Positions 55,908 through 64,000 of a stretch of DNA of 64,000 nt are shown here, piece after piece; position 1 is the first letter of the stretch, and the number at the start of each line of letters is the position of its first letter. Source of the stretch: Adiantum capillus-veneris (lineage: Eukaryota > Streptophyta > Polypodiopsida > Polypodiales > Pteridaceae); assembly GCA_014529385.2 (NCBI GenBank), contig CM043949.1:109893977-109957976 (forward strand), written 5' to 3'. Under the pieces are notes generated by a model. The model was given only the letters and a program-made list of their open reading frames with translations. It did no database searches and had not been told where the DNA came from. Position numbers and translations under genes: made by a program.

Positions 55908-57480
55908 TGAGATTTTGGATCCAAAGTGAATGCTGCATTGTGTAATGGCATGTGCATTTGCGTCCATCAAGATTCTGTGCATGAATCTAGAAATAATTTA
56001 TCTCTACCAGTGTAGCCTTGAAAGTCCTTGAGCTTTTCAATGTCTTTTGATATATACCAATATACCTTTCCAAAAACAAAAGCGTCTTTATCCACCAAGG
56101 GCAACAGGTCCACAAAAGGGTTTAGTAACATTGACAACTTTTTTCACATTTCTCCAGAACACTGGAAAATTGACGAGTTGATGAACCCTTAATGTTGTAG
56201 CTTGGAAGTTGGGATGTTTTCTAAGCCATGCATCCCATTGCCTGTCAGCAAATGTCTCCACCAAGGCATGTCAAACATCTTTCGATGTTGACAATATACA
56301 TAATGTACATAAGCAAACCAAGTCGCACAAAAGAATTGTAATGCCTTGTTAGGCGGCTTGGTTTTGAACAGAGCATATAAAAATTGATGCTCTCTAATGA
56401 AATTTACTATTGTGTTTGCTTCCAACAGTAGTATTTATTTTTTCAAGTTTGCCAATGTCTTTCAGAAGAAAATTGTTAGCATGTGCACTGCATGGTACCC
56501 ATGTTAATTCCGAATACTTTGCTTGAATTACAAGACCTGCACCTTCGTAATTTGCAGCATTGTCGGTGACAATGGCTGTCATATTCTTTGGTCCTTCAGC
56601 TTTTGATATAGCGCAGAATGTTTTTTTCCTTCAAGGACGTGTCAATGACTTCTAAAAATAACGACCCTTGAGGACAAATCACCATCACATTGATTAAAGG
56701 TTTTTTCTGACAATTGGTCCATCCATCCAAAGCTATAGTACATCCAAAAGTAGGAACATATTCCAATATTTCACGTCTGAGCATGATTTATACCTCATCT
56801 TTGACTTTGTCAACATACTTTGTGCGCATTTTATTATAAATCCTTTTTTGGAGGTGCTCAACATCAATGAATCTTTGAAGATTTGATTCCGCACTACATT
56901 GAATGGAATACCACATGGAAGAAATGCTTGCGTCCACTTCAAATGTAGCATGTATAACCATTGTTTATTAAAAGCTTGATGGAGTGTTTGATCCGTAGAT
57001 AACCCTCTTCCAATATCATCGGTACAATTTCACTTTGAATTAGATGCATTACTGGATGAACCTACGTCAAAGGATGGTGTACCGTGCACGCCACCCTAGT
57101 AACAAGGATTAAAAGAATTTTTCTCTCTATTATTAGTCTTCATTGGATTCCTCTCCTCATTTGTAATAGATTCTTCTTCATCCATTGAATCTGCTCTTCC
57201 CATAGTACGACCGCTGCTGATTACCCCTTTACTTTTGCCCTCAAGGAAAACCTTTACTTTTCATACATAATCCAGAAATATTTTATTTATGTCTCGTGGA
57301 GGCAAGGTACAAGGCCCAACATTGCGTGGCACTTTGAACAAATGCTCTTTGATCCTCGTAGCATTGCCACTGAACACATGGTGACAAGACTTGCACTTCA
57401 ATCAAGATGTAGTTCGTCCTGGCGCTATTTCATGCACATACGTCCACTCGTGACCACGAATCATGATGCACAAAAGAGAT
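55908..57480 (-). pseudogene. hAT transposase of element 2 (BED + DUF659), truncated
   Basis: Minus strand: BED finger CKSCHHVFSGNATRIKEH (about 57350-57410, preceded by a stop), a low-complexity linker, GCTIALDGWTNCQKKPLINV (about 56720, first catalytic Asp), IVTDNAANYEGAG (about 56560, second Asp), PCSAHANNFLLKDIGKL, then FIREHQFLYALFKTK (about 56390), ending HNAAFTLDPK at about 55930. The C-terminal dimerisation domain with the third catalytic Glu is gone, cut at the junction with the gypsy remnant. Similar to the element-1 transposase (GCTI..DG..N.Q..PLINVM..CP.G). Frameshifts and stops present; inactive. Confidence 0.82.
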
Positions 57481-57734
57481 TTGTAAAAATAGATAATTGT
57501 AATTTTTAAATTAATCTTTTTTTATTAATCACACGTAAAGTATACAATTTATCAATTGATTATGCCAAAAAATTAAAAGTACATAGTCGACTAATCGTAT
57601 CGGACAACAATTTTGTATCATATCCACATATTCAAAAAGAGCATATAATTCATTGTTTAGGTATTTGGAATAAATTTTGAATACTTTACACCTAGAAATG
57701 ATAAGAATTGTATCCTAAATAATATTTTGTCACA
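57481..57734. other. Leader side of hAT-2 transposase
   Basis: AT-rich, noncoding; between the BED exon and the right motif array. Nothing else recognised. Confidence 0.4.
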
Positions 57735-58385
57735 TCGGATCATCTCAAAGTGTGAGCATAATACTCTAACTCAACGGGATGGTCATTGGTTACCAACGAT
57801 CAATTTTGAATTGTAGCTATATTATCATATTTTTTACAAATCACATCGGTAAAAACAATATGTATTGATCATTGCATTTCTTCCTGGAAGTGTGAGCAAC
57901 TACTCTAACACAACAAGGTGATAACATCATTGTAATAGAAGCACTTCTAGTGATACAAGATAAACATCAAGTATAGCCAAAAAACTTTAATTGACAATAC
58001 ACCTGAAAGTGTGAGCAGCTGCTCTAACACAACAAGGTGATAACATTATCGTAGTTGAAGAATTTCTAACTGTACAAGATAAGCATCAAGTACGATAAAA
58101 ATGCCTCAGTTAGAAACTTCGTCAACATTCTGCCATGTGTGAGTATATCACTCTAGCACAAAGATTCATAGAAATTCTTAATTCTTAAACCTTACTCTAA
58201 GTGAAACAATTGATTATCTCCAGTGCAAGTAAACACTCTTACGCTAGAACAAAAGTAAATAATCACGATTTACGTTACACACCCATCTTCAAGTGTGAGT
58301 ATATACTCCAACAGAATGATAGATGGTTCTCAAGGTGATTTTCTTCTCTTTAAGTGTGAAACAACTCCAATACAGCAAGAGCAAG
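57735..58385 (-). repeat. Right subterminal motif array of hAT element 2
   Basis: Seven or so copies of AAGTGTGAG, 6-9 variable bases, CTCTAACACAA, the reverse complement of the left array unit; clearest at about 57738, 57885, 58008, 58133, 58295. Two units share an extended tail (CAACAAGGTGATAACAT). Confidence 0.82.
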
Positions 58386-58760
58386 TTCTAAATTTTATTT
58401 TGATTCAAAACTATTCAATTCAAAATTTAAAACAAAAAGAACTATAAATTATAAAACTAAAATGTAAATTAATTTTAACTAAATATTATTTTCTATATTG
58501 TTATATATATTTTATCTTTAGAGAGAAGATGATTACTTTTATTAGGTAGCTCAATGTTTGGTTGTGTGAAATTTGATAGCTCCGGTGGTTATATATATAT
58601 AATGATTTTTTTGATCGAAGAATTCTTCGATCTAAGTATATGGAAATAATAGGGAGAGCCGAATTAAGTGATGTGTCACCGTATAATACGACTGTTTTAT
58701 ATCCCCTAACATATTATACGGGCATTAAACGCGTATAATTATACGTTTAAATAAACTTTC

Positions 58761-59984
58761 TAGACATAGTATTTTGTCACATGAGGGCAATCACACTACT
58801 TATAGATGGGCATTCATCATGATTGGAAAACAAACTCTTCCTTTATTGACAAAGGGGTACAAAATCCTCCACCTCAAGGAACTCTTCTTTAGACGTTTCA
58901 TTTTATAATGTAATGTGATACATCAAAGAAAATAACATGTTGACAAATTTTTAGAAAGTTCTCATTGTCATTTCAAAGACAACCATCATCCAACTAATCT
59001 CCATGTCTAATATGAGACAATGGAAGATAGTGTGGCCACTTGACACTCTTGCAAGGAAAATTTTACATTGCCCTTCCTCCTTCCTAGTTGAATGACAAAC
59101 TCTCTTTAAACCCTTGTTGCAATGATGAAAGACCCATCTATCAATCCCTCATGTGAAGGGTTGATCACCCTCAAAGGGTGCGCACATAGACAGTTCAATA
59201 AGCCATAGCGGCTAAAAACCCTGACATGGCAATCAAACTCTTGCTGTCATGGTTTTTGTATTAAAGTAGGGTAGTGCACACAATTGGACGCTGCGGCTGC
59301 ACATATTCTGGGTCACTTTTTGCCTTCGCCACTCAACAAGCCACCTACTAGGGGCCTCCTCCACCTGTTGTGCCATCACAAGCACACATGTGCAACAAAC
59401 AACCTCATGACCATACCAACACACCACACTTGCATGCTTTCCATAACTGTAGCTAGCACGGCAGCACAAAAATGTGATGCATTCAAGTAGCTGTAGATCC
59501 AATTCGTTGATCTTGCCGTGACCTGCTGTAGGTGGATGATGGTTTTTTTGCTGCCACATGCTCTTGCAACATATTGAGCACCAACTTCCTGCTGTGATGC
59601 CAACCAGTATACTCAACTACCACCGCCTGAAGCCTCTACAACAGGTGTACACCACCATGTTAAATAGCCGCCTCTTCTTGCATGGGTCTACGCTACGATA
59701 ATAAGAAACAACTCCAAGTGGCAAAAAAGGCTACCCTTCACATCCAGATCACAACTGTGTTTGCTCTCTCTCTCTCTCTCTACCCACAAGAAATATGGCA
59801 ATGACAAATTTAGAAGCGCCTCTCCCACTTGGCCAATGCTATATTTTTCTTTCTAAGTGCAAGTTCCATAACCTTATTTGCCTTCTCACCAATTATTCGT
59901 GCTTAATTTCATGTTTGTAGAGAAAGAGGATGGAGCAGCAACGCCCTCATGTGCAACGAGGATCTCCGCTTTTAAATAGAGATT
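58761..59984. other. Interval with no recognised gene
   Basis: A 127-codon minus frame (59233-59616) was seen but is Cys/His-rich without pattern and overlaps others; not supported as a gene. (CT)n at about 59763-59783. Confidence 0.35.
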
Positions 59985-60337
59985 GAGATAAACAAAGATA
60001 GAGTTAGTGATAGAGCTAAAGACTTAACAAAATAGAGCTACAGAGTTATTGGTCCTAGAGTTAGAGAGTATTTAGACGTGATAGAGTTAAATATTTCAAT
60101 TATGATGCTAGAGTCAGAGTGTTCCAGAAAGGGAAAGTGTTATGGAGAGAGTGATATAGTTAGAGAGGACTTAGACATGATAGGAGACTTAAGAGTTATT
60201 TTAGCTACATTGATAGAGTCGGAATCTTACAGAGAGAGTGCTAGAGTTAAAGGGTGTTACATAGATAATGCTAGAGCTAGAGGGTGTTATAGTGGTAAAG
60301 TCAAAATGTTACAAAGAGAATGCTAGAGTTAGAGAGC

Positions 60338-60621
<284 letters not shown>

Positions 60622-60746
60622 TAGAGTTACAAAAAGAGTGCTAGAGTTAGAGAGTGTTAGAGAGATCAGAGCTAGAGAGTTAGTGATAGAGTTAGAGAGT
60701 GTGAGAAAGAGTGCTAGAGTTAGAAAGTGTTAAGAGTGATCAAAGC

Positions 60747-60747
<1 letters not shown>

Positions 60748-60842
<95 letters not shown>
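60748..60842. repeat. (AG)n microsatellite
   Basis: About 95 bp of uninterrupted AG inside the satellite-like region. Confidence 0.97.
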
Positions 60843-60845
<3 letters not shown>

Positions 60846-61590
60846 CTAGAGTTAGAGAGTGTTAGAGAGATCAGAGCTAGAGAGTTAGTAATAGAGTTAG
60901 AGAGTGTGAGAAAGAGTTCTAGAGTTATAAAGTGTTAGAGTGATCATAGCTAGAGAGTTAATGCCAGAGTTAGAGAGTTGGAGGTACAAAGTTATTATTG
61001 CTACAATTAGAGAGTTAGTGATAGAGTTAGAGAGTTGGAGTTAGAGAGTTACATTGATAGACTTAGAGAGTGGAGTCAGTTAGAGAGTTGGAGTTAGAAT
61101 TACATTGACAGAGTTAGTCATATTAGAGTTAGTGATAGCGATAGAGTGAGAGAGTTAGTGGAAGAATGTTATAGATAGAGTTAGTTAGTGGTAAATCTAA
61201 AGAGTTGGAGTTAGAGTTACATTGATAGAGTTAGAGAGTGAGTTAGAGGGTTAGTGATAGCATAAGAGAAAGAGTTAGTGGAAGAGTGTTACAGATAGAG
61301 TTAGAGTGTTAGTGGTAAAGTTAGAGAATTGGAGTTAGAATTACATTAATAAAGTTAGAGAGTTAGTTATAGAGTTAGAGAATTAGAGTTATTCTAGTTA
61401 TAGTGATAGAGTTACATTGATAGAGTCAGAATGTGATTAGAGAGTTAGTGATAGAGCCAGAAAGTTAGTAGAAGAGTGTTATAGACACATTTAGAGAGTC
61501 AGTGGTAAAGTTAGAGAGTTGGAGGGTCAATTAGTGATATAGTTACAAAGATAGGTATTAGAGAGTTGGAGTTACAAAGAGGCAGACTTA

Positions 61591-61965
61591 GTCCCTTGTT
61601 AGAGAGCATGTGGGAAAGGGATTTCGTACACCACAAAGACCAAATTTAAAATATGAGCGACCTATGAATATTGGTGATTTGACTTGGCACTGCAAACCCT
61701 TGTCAACCTCTCTTAACATTGTTATTTGCTAATTGAACTTTGGCAACCCAGTTTCTATATCCAATGTTGTGCATTATTTGACCTAAAATGCGCTCTCTCC
61801 TAGCACTTTTGGGGGCAAGAAAAATGTTTGGGTGGGGATCAAATATACTATAGACGGATGCACGATGGACCTAAAAAATACTCATAATAGCACAATACAT
61901 ACCCTAAACAATAAGCGACATACTTGAATCATCGCACACGGACATGATCGATCTCAACATGAACA
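61591..61965. other. Interval with no recognised gene
   Basis: Nothing recognised. Confidence 0.3.
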
Positions 61966-62756
<791 letters not shown>

Positions 62757-62935
62757 ATTTTGAATTAGAAATGTATTACATTCAATATTGGTCATTGCAT
62801 TCAATGAACATTGTCAGTTTCTAGATTAGGTCAATATCTAAGCACTTCTTTTGAATTAGAAATGTATTATGTTCAATATTGGTCATTACATTCAATGAAC
62901 ATTGTCAACTTCTAGATTAGGTCAATATCTAAGCC
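62757..62935. repeat. 92-bp tandem duplication
   Basis: TTTTGAATTAGAAATGTATT at 62757 recurs at 62849; the two copies share GTCAATATCTAAGC ends and differ at only a few bases. Confidence 0.88.
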
Positions 62936-64000
62936 GCAAACCCAATTTGGGTATTTGTAGCTATTTTTCAAGGAGGCTAGGATGGCCACAATGTGGAACC
63001 GAGTTTTTTCATTCTCGCAGTTTTTGTGTCTTGTGTTTGTGTCTAGAATGATAATAATAAGACATGTTTGCATGTCTTTGATAGCTTTTGGGTGTCAATA
63101 TGAGGGTGAAGTACCAAGCTATATCAATACGCGGGCAAACAAACACAGAGGATAGGTCAACAAAATGCAAAAAGTGCCACTTTTTAATATCTAATTCTAC
63201 ACATAGTTTTAGAATTTTTGTGGCTATAACAACCATATACTAAGACTAGGAACCCATTGAAGTTCATGGAAAAAATAGGTTTGTAGCATGAACAATTTTA
63301 TATATGGTGTGCTATGGGGGTAACCGTGAAAGTATGATGTTTTCAATAAAATGCAGCACTACTTTGGCTTTGGATCCTTGTCATGACCAATACATCAAGA
63401 GATAGACATGTAACTTATTTTCCAAAATTGGAATGGGTTCTTAGATTGAAGCTTACATGTAAGGATTTCTAAAAATTCACACATATACTATGAGTATTGA
63501 TTTTTTTTTCCAAAACCCTAAAAGGATACTTTTATGTCCTGGTAGGTTATTAAACTAGTGTATATCTATTCATGTTGTGCCATGAATTATGTGCTTGATA
63601 GGAAGGCCATGACTACATCATTTGTATTGCTAGCACCTTGTGTACAAAAATTTCTCGTTGCTGCAATCATATACAACAATCACAAGCAATGATACCAGCT
63701 TCAACTCTTTCTAAACAGAGTAGCTGATGTTATAGCGGAAGCGTAAACCATACTTTAGTGGAATGAGTCCACACTATTGGCATGCCATGCATGCATCCCA
63801 GATAAATAGTGTGGAAGCCCTTGGCTTCAATGACAGTCTCCACAGTGTGAGCATACATCACAGTTGTTATTGTTGACCATAACTGTGAGCTTATATCCTC
63901 TTATGGCCAAACCAGTGTGCCACTATCCTTGATCCTAAGTCAATAAATAGTACTCTGGCACGAAATAGAAGCCTTGCTTTGAAATAAATTTGGCAAAGCA
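62936..64000. other. Interval with no recognised gene; one hairpin
   Basis: Noncoding by eye. A hairpin with an 11-bp perfect stem TCCACACTATT (63768-63778) / AATAGTGTGGA (63805-63815) lies near the right end, its loop containing GCATGCCATGCATGCAT. Confidence 0.4.

Larger units (their letters stand above)
49680..58760. mobile_element. hAT-type element 2 carrying a kinase-like gene, interrupted by gypsy
   Basis: Boundaries approximate. From left: AT-rich end with ATACGGT and AATTATACG; TTCGATCGAAG palindromes; left array of a ~30-bp motif; kinase-like gene (+); nested gypsy 52138-55907; BED/DUF659 hAT transposase (-); right array of the same motif inverted; one more TTCGATC palindrome; AT-rich end containing AATTATACG and TTATACGGT on the minus strand. 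The mirror-image arrangement of two independent motif sets shows that everything between them, including the kinase gene, belongs to one element. Exact terminal repeats and TSD were not resolved. Confidence 0.8.

Noticed and set aside
49418-59250. The LINE fragment left of hAT element 2 and the right flank as two halves of one LINE
   Set aside because: The right flank shows no convincing LINE motif and the order would be wrong for a minus-strand element, so the insertion target remains unknown.
59233-59616. 127-codon minus frame, Cys/His-rich
   Set aside because: No ordered zinc-binding pattern, several overlapping frames equally open, no neighbours in support.

Overview
This 64 kb window is plant nuclear DNA made almost entirely of layered transposable elements and decayed gene copies. 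Evidence: LTR retrotransposons primed by initiator-Met tRNA (TGGTATCAGAGC primer sites), PPR and subtilase pseudogenes, a SWIM-finger MULE transposase with GT/AG introns, BED/DUF659 hAT transposases, a PIF/Harbinger relic, a LINE, and many AC/AG dinucleotide tracts. The style suggests a large-genome land plant, plausibly seed-free (fern or lycophyte); that placement is inference and weak. No intact housekeeping gene, tRNA, rRNA or CRISPR array was seen.

Layout. 1-4.8 kb: hAT-type element 1, with a divergent protein-kinase-like gene on + facing a nearly intact BED/DUF659 transposase on -. 4.9-14.0 kb: a Ty1/copia element with 192-bp LTRs, carrying inside its leader a second, reversed, gag-protease-only copia element (5447-9051, TSD ACATA). 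14.0-14.4 kb: GC-rich tandem repeat. 14.4-21.8 kb: minus-strand Ty3/gypsy chromovirus with an internal deletion, lying next to the 3' end of a minus-strand MULE pseudogene (21.8-24.3 kb). 25-26.3 kb: microsatellites and a foldback element full of perfect palindromes. 27-29 kb: PPR and subtilase pseudogenes. 29.0-32.4 and 41.2-41.9 kb: one LINE on -, split by a young gypsy element (32415-41187, TSD ATAAA). 42-49 kb: old repeats, PPR, lectin-like and Harbinger relics. 49.7-58.8 kb: hAT-type element 2. 59-64 kb: degenerate satellite-like and microsatellite DNA.

The most interesting point is that the two hAT-type elements share one architecture: a kinase-like gene on + (DLHPxNxML ... IIDWG) convergent with a BED/DUF659 hAT transposase on -. 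In element 2 the kinase gene and transposase lie between two inverted arrays of a roughly 30-bp motif (TTGTGTTAGAG-spacer-CTCACACTT on the left, its reverse complement on the right), so the kinase looks like true cargo of the transposon. A gypsy element inserted just after the kinase DWG motif has since broken element 2. I do not know of a described hAT lineage that carries a protein-kinase gene.

Insertion order read from nesting: nested copia after outer copia; plus-strand gypsy after LINE, and LINE after subtilase pseudogene; third gypsy after hAT element 2. The plus-strand gypsy is the freshest: near-identical LTRs, a perfect TSD, and only one nonsense codon and one 4-bp duplication in the reading frame.
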